A stretch of 64,000 nucleotides of DNA from CAZSNH01 sp052388455 (lineage in GTDB: Bacteria; Pseudomonadota; Alphaproteobacteria; Rhizobiales; Hyphomicrobiaceae): positions 1 through 64,000 of the forward strand of contig JBQTIA010000001.1 of assembly GCA_052388455.1 (NCBI GenBank). The letters are read 5' to 3'. Under the pieces are notes generated by a model that was given only the letters and a program-made list of their open reading frames with translations, was not told the DNA's origin and ran no database searches. Numbering within the stretch: the stretch's first letter is position 1; each line of letters opens with the position of its first letter. Below, one piece after another: positions 19,271 to 27,456 of the stretch. The position numbers and the translations under genes are program-made.

Positions 19271-20023
19271 TCAGCACCTACGCCGCGCCGCACCTTCGGC
19301 GTCGAACACGTAGCCTGTCAGAGGGCGACCCTTGCGGCTCGCGAGATGCAGAGCGAGATGCGCCATGTCCGGCTCCGAGGTCAGAACCGCGCCTGCGGTG
19401 TCGTCGCCGGGCAGTCCGCGCGGTCCGATGGCGTTGATGCGGATCACCTCGCCTGCCCATTCACGCGCTTCGCCGCGGGTCATCGCCGCCAGTGCCGTGC
19501 GGATGACGCCGATCAGCGCCTGCTCTGCGCCGTCGGCCGGAACCGGACAGCGCACGACGTTGAGGATCGAGCCTTCGGTCATGGTCAGCCGCATGCGGTT
19601 GGCCGCGACGCGCGTGACGAACATCGCCGGGCCGAGCCGGCGGGCGATCAGCGTCTCGATCTCAGCCAAACTGTGGCAGCCTTCGAAATCGCGCTCGCTG
19701 AATTCGATGATGTTGACGACGGCGTCGAGACCGCCGAACTCCTGCGCGGCCGATTGAGTGAGCCGCACGGCATCCTCGTTCGTTGCGATGGGCGTGGAAA
19801 AAACCTGCAAGGCCGCCGAACTCTGTGTGAGCACCGCGCCGAGCGCGGTCATCTCCGGGCCGTCCTCCACAGTCTGCACCACGAGGTGCGCCTTGTGGTC
19901 GGCGAAGGCGCGGGCCATGTCCACGCCGGCGGCCGTCGTCAATCCGGTGATCAGGACGCGCGCCCCGGCCAACTCCGGAAACACCTGACCCGCGACTGCA
20001 AGATCGACCACGCTCATCAACAT
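19271..20023 (-). CDS. SDR-like protein without the catalytic Tyr-Lys pair
   Basis: A 250-residue Rossmann-fold protein of short-chain dehydrogenase type. The cofactor loop reads ITGLTTAAGVDMARAFADH, a TGxxxAxG form, and the region around NVVRCPVPADGAEQALIG takes the place of the Ser-Tyr-x-x-x-Lys segment, with no Tyr or Lys. Oxidoreductase activity is therefore doubtful; a structural or NAD(P)-sensing role is possible. ATG 20023 is selected because AGGAGGAG lies nine bases upstream; the longer frame to 20071 has no site. It is divergent from the EAL-domain gene. Confidence 0.75.
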   Translation of the reverse strand: MLMSVVDLAVAGQVFPELAGARVLITGLTTAAGVDMARAFADHKAHLVVQTVEDGPEMTALGAVLTQSSAALQVFSTPIATNEDAVRLTQSAAQEFGGLDAVVNIIEFSERDFEGCHSLAEIETLIARRLGPAMFVTRVAANRMRLTMTEGSILNVVRCPVPADGAEQALIGVIRTALAAMTRGEAREWAGEVIRINAIGPRGLPGDDTAGAVLTSEPDMAHLALHLASRKGRPLTGYVFDAEGAARRRC

Positions 20024-20377
20024 CGGGACATCTCCTCCTGACGCCGGACCAGAGTGGGGTTGCCCGGACACGACGATACCACGCCGATTCGCCTAACGAC
20101 ATCTAAACGGCGCTCCGATTCGGGTGCGCCAGCGGCTTGGCCATGGCGCAATTGCGACGCCCGGAGGCCGCGTTCAAACCCTTCGATCCGGGTGTTGCTG
20201 CGATTGTCGAGCCCCCTCAGCGGTCTCCTGAGAGCGGTGCTCTTTTGCAACGGTCGACAGTCGGTGATGACGCAGGCCTGTGGATACGCACGGGTTCGCT
20301 CTGGGCGACGATTGCCATGGCAACCGGCGGACGAAAAGCTCGTCCCAGCTCTTCGATTCGCAACACCCCAGGTAGCC
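20024..20377. other. Divergent intergenic region SDR-like / EAL-domain gene (354 bp)
   Basis: The EAL frame is open through this region, but the sequence has no strong ribosome binding site before 20378 and its codons lack the GC-rich third positions of the gene body. It probably holds both promoters. No hairpin or repeat stands out. Confidence 0.4.
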
Positions 20378-22201
20378 ATGGCCATGAACGTGCACGACCG
20401 CAACCGTCCGAGAGGCTCTCGAGGCCACTCCAGCGAAGCCTTCGTCCTCATCGCGATTGCCATCGTCGCCGGGACGGCCGGTCTCGCGGCTTTTCTCCAT
20501 CTGGGCCTCGGGGCTGGAGCGGCGACGGCGGTGTCGGCCGTCATGCTCGCGGTCCTGGTGACGGTGCATCGGCGCCGAGCGACCGCCACACGCGACGAGT
20601 TGCCGGACGTGCTGTCCGCCGGCGAAGATTTGGCGATCGCGCGGGCCTCGGCGCCGGTGGTCGTGCCGCAGGTTGCGCCGGTTTCAGCACCCGATGCCGC
20701 CGCCTTCGCACGGACGGCTGCGAACACACCTGCGCCAGCGACGCTCGGCTTGAGCCCGCTCCAGCGCCCCTCGGGCGTCAATCCGGTTGTTTCACCGGCG
20801 ACTGTTGCTGAGCCGAATGATGAAGAACTCGGCCTGGCCGCACTGAAGGACTACTGGGCGTACCGTCCCGTGGAGCCGCGTCTCGCTCCGCCGATGCCCT
20901 TGCCGATGTCCGCTCCGCCGCAGCCGCGACCGATGCCTCCGGCTCGAGCGGCCGCGCCGCCGCCGGTCGCGACACCTCTTCCGCCGGTCCCGCGCGAAAC
21001 GGTCGAGGCTCCGGCCTCCCTGCTCGAGGCTGACGTGGAGATGATCCAGGGTCTCATCAAATCGATGGCCGACAAGGTCAACGCCGCCGAAGCCGGGCCT
21101 CCGCCGGCCCCGACCGGCCAGCGTACCCTCGCCGCCGCGCTCGGCGCGACATCGGGTGCTGCTTTAGGCCCGCCGAATGGCGCGCTGCCGCCGGCCATGG
21201 TCGACGCGCAGCCGCTCGACGCCGTCGAAGCCTCGCTGGATGCCCTGCGCTCGACAGCCGATGCGATGCGCAACGCCAGCGCCCGCTCGCCCGCCGCCAG
21301 CGCCACTCGCCGCCCGATGTCTCCGCCCCCGCCGCCGACTCCGTCAGCTCCGGCGTCTGCCAATGCGCCTCAGACCGCGGCACCGCCGATGCCCGCCGCG
21401 CCCCCGATGGCGCCGCCGCAGGTGCGGCCCGGGCATCTCCATCTGGCGCTGATCGCCGAAGCCGTCCACTCCGGCCGCGTCGAGGTTCTGCTCGATCCGA
21501 TCCTCGGCCTGGGCGATCTCCGCGCTCGTCACTACGAGGTCTCGATCCGCCTCCTCGACCCGGCCGGCAATCCGCTGGCGCAGGGGATCGACCGGCGTCA
21601 ACTCGCCACGACGGGTCTGCTGCCGCTGCTCGATCGGGCGAGTGTGATCAGCACGGCCGGCGTCGCCAGCCGCCTGGACGAACGGGGCAAGGGCGGTGCC
21701 GTGATGACGCTGCTCAGTGGTGAATCTTTGATCGACGAGCGCTTCCTCGGCGGTGCCTCCGAGGCCAGCCGGACGCACGCCAGCGCCGCCCATCGGCTGG
21801 TGCTGACGCTGTCGCAGAGCGATCTCAGAATGCTGAGCGAAGCGCAGCGCCGCAGCCTCGCCGAGCTGACCGCGCTCGGGTTCCGGTTCGCGCTCAGCGA
21901 CGTGACCGATCTCGACATGGACTTCGAAGCTCTGGCCACGGCTGGCTTCACCTTCGTCAAGCTCGACGCCAGCGTGTTCCTCGAGGGGCTGCAGGCGCCG
22001 CACGGACTGATCCCCTCTGCCGACATCTGCAAGTATTTCTCAAGCCTGGGCTATGCGCTCATCGTCGACCACATCGACAGCGAATACGAGCGGTCGCGGC
22101 TGTTCGGCTTCGGCGTGCTGTTCGGACAGGGCGACCTGTTCGGCGGCGCACGGCCTGTGAAGGCCGAGGCGCTCGCAACCTCACGACCTGCCGCGGCCTG
22201 A
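20378..22201 (+). CDS. Membrane protein with a degenerate EAL domain
   Basis: A 607-residue protein. Two adjoining membrane segments lie near residues 21-64 (FVLIAIAIVAGTAGLAAFL, then AVSAVMLAVLVTV). A long Pro/Ala-rich linker follows to about residue 345, and a C-terminal EAL-type domain covers about 350-605. EAL domains hydrolyse cyclic di-GMP, but the metal and substrate residues are missing: EVLLDPILGL and YEVSIRLLD where the EAL signature should be, SDVTDLDMD instead of DDFG, and IVDHID instead of the late Glu motif. Only the Lys of FVKLDASVF and the final GQGDLFGGARPV are conserved. It is probably a c-di-GMP sensor or protein-interaction domain. ATG 20378 follows AGGTAGCC. Confidence 0.82.
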   Translation: MAMNVHDRNRPRGSRGHSSEAFVLIAIAIVAGTAGLAAFLHLGLGAGAATAVSAVMLAVLVTVHRRRATATRDELPDVLSAGEDLAIARASAPVVVPQVAPVSAPDAAAFARTAANTPAPATLGLSPLQRPSGVNPVVSPATVAEPNDEELGLAALKDYWAYRPVEPRLAPPMPLPMSAPPQPRPMPPARAAAPPPVATPLPPVPRETVEAPASLLEADVEMIQGLIKSMADKVNAAEAGPPPAPTGQRTLAAALGATSGAALGPPNGALPPAMVDAQPLDAVEASLDALRSTADAMRNASARSPAASATRRPMSPPPPPTPSAPASANAPQTAAPPMPAAPPMAPPQVRPGHLHLALIAEAVHSGRVEVLLDPILGLGDLRARHYEVSIRLLDPAGNPLAQGIDRRQLATTGLLPLLDRASVISTAGVASRLDERGKGGAVMTLLSGESLIDERFLGGASEASRTHASAAHRLVLTLSQSDLRMLSEAQRRSLAELTALGFRFALSDVTDLDMDFEALATAGFTFVKLDASVFLEGLQAPHGLIPSADICKYFSSLGYALIVDHIDSEYERSRLFGFGVLFGQGDLFGGARPVKAEALATSRPAAA

Positions 22202-22218
22202 GCATGGCGCAGAGCGAG

Positions 22219-22274
22219 GCTTGATCCAGGGGATAGCGTTGCGCAGAGTGAAGGCGAGCGGCCCTGGATCAAGC
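22219..22274. repeat. 13-bp perfect inverted repeat before the HAD gene
   Basis: Arms GCTTGATCCAGGG (22219-22231) and CCCTGGATCAAGC (22262-22274) pair perfectly across a 30-base loop. The structure sits just after the EAL gene stop and ends six bases before the HAD start. There is no T-run, so a simple terminator is unlikely; it may regulate translation or be a protein-binding palindrome. Confidence 0.7.
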
Positions 22275-22280
22275 GAGGAC

Positions 22281-23144
22281 ATGCCAGTATCTGAGATTCC
22301 GATCGTCACCTCGATCGCGCCGCTGGCCGGTGGCCATGACGCTTGGCTGGCCGACATCTGGGGGGTCATGCACAACGGCGTGGCGCCCTTCGCCGCCGCC
22401 TGCGATGCCTGCACGCGCTTCCGGCTCGCTGGCGGCGTCGTCGTGCTGCTCTCCAATGCCCCGCGTCCGGCCGCGAGTGTCGCGACCCAGCTCGACCGCA
22501 TCGGCGTTCCGCGCTTTGCCTATGATGCCATCGTGTCCTCCGGCGATGCGGCCCGCGCCTTCATCGCCGATCTTGGCCCGGCTCAGGTCTTTCACCTCGG
22601 GCCGGAGCGCGATCTCGGTATCTACGACGGCCTCGACGTGCGGCTGACGCCGCGCGACACGGACGCCACGGCGGTGGTCTGCACCGGCCTTTTCGACGAC
22701 GACATCGAGACGCCGGGCGACTACGCGGACCTGCTCCGTGGCTGGGCAGCCCGCGGTATCCCGATGATCTGCGCCAATCCGGACCTGACCGTCGAGCGCG
22801 GCGGCAAGCTGGTCTACTGTGCGGGGGCCGTCGCAGCGAGCTTCGCGGCCTTCGGTGGAACGGTCGAGTACGCCGGCAAGCCACACCTGCCGGTCTACGA
22901 CATGGCGTTCGGCGTCATCGCCGGCCTCAAAGGCGGCATGGTCGAGAAGAAACGCATTCTCGCCATCGGCGACGGAGTGGGCACCGACATCCTCGGCGCT
23001 GCCAACGCCGGCCTCGCATCGGTCTACGTGGCGAGCAGCGTCGCGATGCGGCCCGGTGAGTCGCTCGGCGGCGCCAGCCTCGCCAGGCTGTTTCCCGATC
23101 CCGCTGTCCAGCCCATCGCCGCGACCGCAACGCTGGCGTGGTAA
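22281..23144 (+). CDS. HAD-superfamily hydrolase, class IIA (TIGR01459-like)
   Basis: A 287-residue haloacid-dehalogenase-fold protein. The nucleophile region reads AWLADIWGVMHNG, with Asp24 as the nucleophile and the DxWG form seen in this alphaproteobacterial group. Motif II is VVLLSNAPRP and motif IV is AIGDGVGTDILGAANAGL. These proteins resemble phosphoglycolate and NagD-type sugar-phosphate phosphatases, but the substrate is unknown. ATG 22281 gives the usual N-terminus; the ribosome site is poor and lies in the tail of a hairpin, and an in-frame ATG at 22221 cannot be excluded. It converges with the quinone oxidoreductase gene at a 6-bp gap. Confidence 0.85.
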   Translation: MPVSEIPIVTSIAPLAGGHDAWLADIWGVMHNGVAPFAAACDACTRFRLAGGVVVLLSNAPRPAASVATQLDRIGVPRFAYDAIVSSGDAARAFIADLGPAQVFHLGPERDLGIYDGLDVRLTPRDTDATAVVCTGLFDDDIETPGDYADLLRGWAARGIPMICANPDLTVERGGKLVYCAGAVAASFAAFGGTVEYAGKPHLPVYDMAFGVIAGLKGGMVEKKRILAIGDGVGTDILGAANAGLASVYVASSVAMRPGESLGGASLARLFPDPAVQPIAATATLAW

Positions 23145-23150
23145 GCCCCG

Positions 23151-24152
23151 CTACGCCACGGTGAGTACGATCTTGCCGATATGCTGGCTGGATTCCATGC
23201 GCGCGTGGGCCGCCGCCGCCTCGGCGAGCGGATAGGTGCGGTCGACGATCACCTTGAACGCTCCTGTCGCCGCCAGCGGGATCACCCGCGCGCCTACCGC
23301 TTGCGCGATGCCGGCTTTGACGTCGCTGGATCGCACGCGCAGGGTCGATCCGGTGAGCGTCAGCCGCTTCAACATCACGCGCATGAAGTCGATCGTCGCG
23401 ACCGAGCCCGACTGATAGCCGATGTTGACGATGCGGGCGTCCTCCGCCGCGCATTTGATGTTGCGCTCGATGTAGTCGCCGCCGACCATGTCGAGGATCA
23501 CATCGGCCCCGCGTCCTCCGGTTGCGGACTTCACGGCATCGACGAAATCCTCATTCCGGTAATCGACGGCGTGGTCGGCGCCGAGCGCGCGGCAGGCGGC
23601 GCATTTGTCCCCGCTGCCGGCGGTCGCGATCACGTTTGCGCCGAAGGCTTTGGCGAGCTGAATGGCGGTGGTGCCGATGCCGCTGGATCCGCCATGCACC
23701 AGCAGCCACTCGCCCGGCTGAAGGGCGCCACGCTCGAAGACGTTGTGCCAGACCGTGAACGCCGTCTCCGGGATGCCAGCCGCTTCGACCATGGACAGCG
23801 ATGGCGGCACCGCCAGCGTCGCGCCCGTGTCGGCGACCGCATACCGAGCATAGCCGCCACCGTTGACGAGGGCCATCACCCGATCCCCGATCGTGAACCC
23901 GGTCGCCCCCTCACCGAGCGAAGCGACGTGCCCGGCAACCTCGAGTCCCAGAATTTCGGAATGGCCCTTGGGCGCCGGGTAAAGCCCCTTGCGTTGCAGG
24001 ACGTCGGGCCGGTTGACGCCCGCGGCGGCGACTTGGATCAACACCTGTCCCGGTCCGGGCATCGGGGTGGCGATCGTCTCGAGCCGCATGACCTCCGGAC
24101 CGCCCTTGCCGCTGGTGACGATGGCGGCCATGTCTGCGGGAACGGGGCTCAT
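23151..24152 (-). CDS. NAD(P)H-quinone oxidoreductase, PIG3/zinc-independent MDR type
   Basis: A 333-residue member of the medium-chain dehydrogenase family that reduces quinones with NADPH. The N-terminal GroES-like domain contains AAAGVNRPDVLQRKGLYP and ILGLEVAGHVASLG; the Rossmann domain begins with LLVHGGSSGIGTTAIQLA near residue 145. No zinc ligands are visible, as expected for the quinone oxidoreductase branch. ATG 24152 has AGAAGG about ten bases upstream, so it is preferred over the internal ATG at 24131. It is transcribed away from the DUF1192 gene. Confidence 0.9.
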   Translation of the reverse strand: MSPVPADMAAIVTSGKGGPEVMRLETIATPMPGPGQVLIQVAAAGVNRPDVLQRKGLYPAPKGHSEILGLEVAGHVASLGEGATGFTIGDRVMALVNGGGYARYAVADTGATLAVPPSLSMVEAAGIPETAFTVWHNVFERGALQPGEWLLVHGGSSGIGTTAIQLAKAFGANVIATAGSGDKCAACRALGADHAVDYRNEDFVDAVKSATGGRGADVILDMVGGDYIERNIKCAAEDARIVNIGYQSGSVATIDFMRVMLKRLTLTGSTLRVRSSDVKAGIAQAVGARVIPLAATGAFKVIVDRTYPLAEAAAAHARMESSQHIGKIVLTVA

Positions 24153-24294
24153 GCCAGCAACCTTCTGCCAGGGGAATGGACGGATTGCGCCCGCGGGCTG
24201 CGAAGCGCGACCGACACATGCCCGAGCCATGAGATTGAGACAAGCGCGGCTCCGTGACACTCTGCCGATTGTCGGGGCATATGAGGAGCCGAGC

Positions 24295-24483
24295 ATGGAT
24301 TGGGATGAGGCGCAGAAGACGCCACAGCGGACGACGACCCTCGGGGAAAATCTGGAGACGCTGTCGATCGGCGAACTGGAGCGGCGCATCGCGGAACTGC
24401 GAGGCGAGATCGCCCGCGTCGAGACGGAGCTGGCCCGCAAGCGCGCGCACGAAGCGGCGGCTTCCGCGCTCTTCAAACGCTGA
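24295..24483 (+). CDS. DUF1192 family small protein
   Basis: A 62-residue protein with the DUF1192 pattern: NLETLSIGELERRIAELRGE followed by a charged coiled-coil-like helix, ending ALFKR. Function is unknown; the family is common in alphaproteobacteria. ATG 24295 has AGGAG eight bases upstream. The next feature downstream is a CtrA box and sRNA candidate rather than another gene. Confidence 0.88.
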   Translation: MDWDEAQKTPQRTTTLGENLETLSIGELERRIAELRGEIARVETELARKRAHEAAASALFKR

Positions 24484-24597
24484 CCATCGATTACGGAAAT
24501 CCTGAAGGAGGTCTTGCCGCTTGCCCCATGAGCGGTGCTGCACATCGGCAGCGGGGTGGGCCGAGACGTGAACGCACAGCGTTGGCCAATCGCACGA

Positions 24598-24612
24598 TTA
24601 ACCGATTGTTAA
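24598..24612. promoter_or_regulatory. Perfect CtrA box TTAA-N7-TTAA
   Basis: TTAA at 24598-24601 and at 24609-24612 with exactly seven bases between match the consensus binding site of the cell-cycle regulator CtrA. It is intergenic and lies 24 bases before the first base of a candidate small RNA. A TATGTT hexamer at 24624-24629 could be the -10 element. Confidence 0.65.
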
Positions 24613-24635
24613 GGTTATCCGAGTATGTTTTCGCC

Positions 24636-24729
24636 ATCCAGTCATCTGGATCCTGAGTGGTCCTGCCACTCTGTTTGACGCCTCCCTGTTGACTTCTGAG
24701 CCGCCCTCTCGAGGAGCGGCTCTTTTTTT
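24636..24729 (+). ncRNA. Candidate small RNA, about 94 nt, with intrinsic terminator
   Basis: The region folds into three clear parts. Hairpin 1 is ATCCAG (24636-24641) with CTGGAT (24646-24651), loop of four. Hairpin 2 is GAGTGG (24655-24660) with CCACTC (24666-24671), loop of five. A single-stranded stretch containing CCTCCC (24681-24686), which can pair with Shine-Dalgarno sequences, leads into the terminator stem 24698-24722 and seven Ts. No protein frame is plausible. The architecture is that of rhizobial trans-acting sRNAs with anti-Shine-Dalgarno motifs. Start and expression are inferred. The DUF1465 gene begins 116 bases later, so a leader role for that gene is the main alternative. 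Confidence 0.6.
24698..24729 (+). terminator. Intrinsic terminator of the candidate sRNA
   Basis: The perfect 7-bp stem GAGCCGC (24698-24704) with GCGGCTC (24716-24722) is followed directly by TTTTTTT (24723-24729). This is the clearest rho-independent terminator in the window. Confidence 0.9.
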
Positions 24730-24845
24730 GCGTTGCCGCATTCGAGCCTGCATGGCGGCCCACTCGTGCCCCGATTTGGGACGTGTTGTTAACTCTGGCC
24801 AGCTAGGCTCGCGTGATGATATTGGTTCAGGGAGCGTAAGCGTCC

Positions 24846-25391
24846 GTGTCGAAGAGTGTCATGACAGACAAAACCCGCGTTCATGCGCCGTTGCGCACGA
24901 TCTCGTTCGGCGAGCACTTCCAGGCGTCGCAGCAGTTCGACGATGTGTTCAAGACGGGCATGGCCCTCGTCGAGCGCACGGCGGCTTATCTCGACGGCTC
25001 TGGGCGCAAGGAATCCAAGGGCCTGCCGGGTCACATCACGGTCCTCTACGCCACCGAGAGTATGCGGCTGACCACCCGCCTGCTCGATCTCGCCTCCTGG
25101 CTGCTGATCCGGCGGGCGCTCAAAGACGGTGAAATCACCGAGCGGGAGGCGGAAGCCAAGCGCACGAGCGTCAAACTGCAGAGCTACGGCCGCCCGTCGC
25201 ACATCAAGGGCTTCGACGAGCTGCCGACGGGACTTCGCGATCTTATCGTCGAGAGTTTCGCCCTGCACGACCGCATCGTGCAGCTCGACCGCGCCTTCTC
25301 CGCCAAATCCGTGACCGAAAACGCCGACGACTTCAATCCGGTCGCGGCACAGCGGAGCGCCATCGAGCGCGCCTTCCGCCGCGCCGGCTGA
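24846..25391 (+). CDS. DUF1465 family protein
   Basis: A 181-residue all-helical-looking protein of the alphaproteobacterial DUF1465 family: SFGEHFQASQQFDDVFKTGM, then LYATESMRLTTRLLDLASWL, then SYGRPSHIKGFDELP. No enzymatic or DNA-binding motif is visible, and the function is unknown to me. GTG 24846 has AGGGAGCG about nine bases upstream; the ATG at 24861 is an alternative. It follows the sRNA terminator and precedes ddl by 127 bp. Confidence 0.82.
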   Translation: MSKSVMTDKTRVHAPLRTISFGEHFQASQQFDDVFKTGMALVERTAAYLDGSGRKESKGLPGHITVLYATESMRLTTRLLDLASWLLIRRALKDGEITEREAEAKRTSVKLQSYGRPSHIKGFDELPTGLRDLIVESFALHDRIVQLDRAFSAKSVTENADDFNPVAAQRSAIERAFRRAG

Positions 25392-25518
25392 TTCTGTCGG
25401 CAGCACTCGGATGCTTGTGACCCCATCACCATCGCGAGGCGAATTTGCATCGTACGGGCGCTGTTGCGCCGCCTCGATGTGCGCTAAGTGCGCGTGACGC
25501 GTAAGCCTTGGACCTCCC

Positions 25519-26484
25519 GTGACCGCACCCCAGCTTCCCCCTGCTCCGCCGCGCACCCGTTCGCACGTCGCCGTCCTCATGGGAGGGCTGTCGGCCGAAC
25601 GGGAGATCAGCCTCAAGTCCGGCTCGGCCGTCGCTGCGGCGCTCGCGGGCGAGGGCTATCGCGTCTCGACCATCGATGCCGGCCGGGACGTAGCGGCGCG
25701 GCTCGCCGAGTTGAGGCCGGACGTTTGCTTCAATGCCCTGCACGGCAAGTGGGGCGAGGACGGCTGCATCCAGGGCGTGCTCGAAAGCATGGCGCTCCCC
25801 TACACCCATTCCGGCGTGCTGGCCTCGGCGCTCGCCATGCACAAGGAGCGCGCCAAGGCGGTCATGCAGTCGGCCGGTGTTCCGGTTGCCGAGGCCCGCT
25901 TAGTGACGCGCCGCGAGGCGGCGGCAGACCACGCCCTTCCGCCGCCCTATGTGGTGAAGCCCGTCGACGAGGGTTCGAGCGTCGGCGTCATCATCGTCCG
26001 CCCGGGGTCGAACGTAATGGCGGACGCGATCCTCTCCAGCGGCGATCCGGAAGGCGTCGTCATGGTCGAGCGGTTTATCGCCGGCCGCGAGCTGACCTGC
26101 GCCGTGATCGGAGATTTCGTCACCGACTTGATCGAGATCGTCCCGAAGGTTGGCCTCGCCTTCTACGACTTCGAGGCGAAATATGCCTTTGGCGGCTCAC
26201 GCCATGAATTGCCGGCTGCACTTTTACCCGACGTTTACCAGTTGGTCCGTCAATACACCCTTAAGGCGCATCGGTCGCTGGGCTGCCGGGGGGTGTCGCG
26301 GGCGGACTTCCGTTTCGACGATACACCCGGTGGAACCGGCGAGCTGATCTGCCTCGAAGTGAACACGCAACCCGGCATGACGGGAACATCCCTCGTGCCG
26401 GAGCTTGCCGCACACGCAGGCTGGTCATTCGGCGCGCTGGTGCGATGGATCGTCGAGGATGCCTCGTGCGAGAGGTCGGGCTAA
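25519..26484 (+). CDS. ddl: D-alanine--D-alanine ligase
   Basis: An ATP-grasp enzyme that makes D-Ala-D-Ala for the peptidoglycan stem peptide. The 321-residue protein shows VAVLMGGLSAEREISLKSG, the helix CFNALHGKWGEDGCIQGVLE, the ATP-binding loop VVKPVDEGSSVGVII near residue 145, and the metal-binding C-terminal ICLEVNTQPGMTGTSLVPE. GTG 25519 is the first start that gives a normal N-terminus. Its 3' end overlaps the start of ftsQ. Unusually, no murB or murC lies upstream. Confidence 0.96.
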   Translation: MTAPQLPPAPPRTRSHVAVLMGGLSAEREISLKSGSAVAAALAGEGYRVSTIDAGRDVAARLAELRPDVCFNALHGKWGEDGCIQGVLESMALPYTHSGVLASALAMHKERAKAVMQSAGVPVAEARLVTRREAAADHALPPPYVVKPVDEGSSVGVIIVRPGSNVMADAILSSGDPEGVVMVERFIAGRELTCAVIGDFVTDLIEIVPKVGLAFYDFEAKYAFGGSRHELPAALLPDVYQLVRQYTLKAHRSLGCRGVSRADFRFDDTPGGTGELICLEVNTQPGMTGTSLVPELAAHAGWSFGALVRWIVEDASCERSG

Positions 26485-27386
26485 GTTCTGAATTCGTGCT
26501 CAGCGCTCTTTCAGCGCTCGGCTCGCGGCATGACCGCGGATCGGATGAGCCCGCCGGTGCCGACCGGCAACCGAAATCGGCGGGTTCCCGTCGCTCGCCG
26601 ACGCTCTCCGAGACCTCTCGCAAAAGCCTCGCCTTTCTCGTGGCCGCCCTGCTCGGCGCCTCCGGCTTTCTCCTGCTGACCGATGGCGGCCGGCGGGTGC
26701 GGTCTGAATCGGCCCTGCTGCCGAAACTGGAACGGTTGGCCGTGGTCGTCGGCCTCGGCATCGACGAAGTGGTGCTCGAAGGGCATGCGTTCACGGCCGA
26801 CGGCGCCGTCTATGACGCCATCGATCTCGACAATTCCCGCACTTTCCTGACCCTCGACACGGCCGCCGTTCGGACCCGCATCGAGCGCCTGCCCTGGGTC
26901 GCCACCGCCGATATCACCCGCGTCTATCCGGGACGGCTCGCCATTCGCATCCGCGAGCGCAAGCCGTTCGCGGTCTGGCGGCGCGGTGAAGAGGAACAGC
27001 TCGTCGATCGCGGCGGGCGGGTGCTTGCCCTTCTGAGACCCGGTAGCATCCGGGACTTGCCGCTGGTCATCGGCGAGGGGGCCAACACCGAGGCGGCGGG
27101 TCTGCTCTCGCTGCTCGACCGCTTCACCGACCTCAAATCGCGCCTGACGGCGGTGGAACGCATCGCGGAGCGTCGGTGGACGCTGCATCTAGCGGGCGAC
27201 ATCACCATTCATCTTCCGACCGACCGCGTCGTTCCGGCCCTTGAGCAACTCGCGTCATGCCGTTGTCTGACCACAGCACTGACCGTGCCGGGTACGACGA
27301 CCGATCTCAGGGCCGAGAATCGCATCGCTATTCGAAACGAGCCGCGCAAGCGGACCGCCGCCGCTGTGCCGGGGCCGCGAAGCTGA
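26466..27386 (+). CDS. ftsQ: Cell division protein FtsQ
   Basis: A bitopic divisome protein that links cytoplasmic and periplasmic division proteins. The 306-residue product has a cytoplasmic tail of about 50 residues, one membrane helix (SLAFLVAALLGASGFLLL, residues 54-71), a POTRA domain (RLAVVVGLGIDEVVLEGHAF) and the FtsQ region with ERLPWVATADITRVYPGRL and RKPFAVWRRGEEEQLVDRGG. GTG 26466 is chosen because GAGGA lies seven bases upstream; ATG 26445 is in frame but has no site. It overlaps ddl by 19 bases. Confidence 0.92.
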   Translation: MREVGLSSEFVLSALSALGSRHDRGSDEPAGADRQPKSAGSRRSPTLSETSRKSLAFLVAALLGASGFLLLTDGGRRVRSESALLPKLERLAVVVGLGIDEVVLEGHAFTADGAVYDAIDLDNSRTFLTLDTAAVRTRIERLPWVATADITRVYPGRLAIRIRERKPFAVWRRGEEEQLVDRGGRVLALLRPGSIRDLPLVIGEGANTEAAGLLSLLDRFTDLKSRLTAVERIAERRWTLHLAGDITIHLPTDRVVPALEQLASCRCLTTALTVPGTTTDLRAENRIAIRNEPRKRTAAAVPGPRS

Positions 27387-27456
27387 TGCGTCGGCACACA
27401 CGGGCAGGAACCACGGGAACCAAGGCGGAAACGCCGCTGAGTACGGAGTATTGTGC

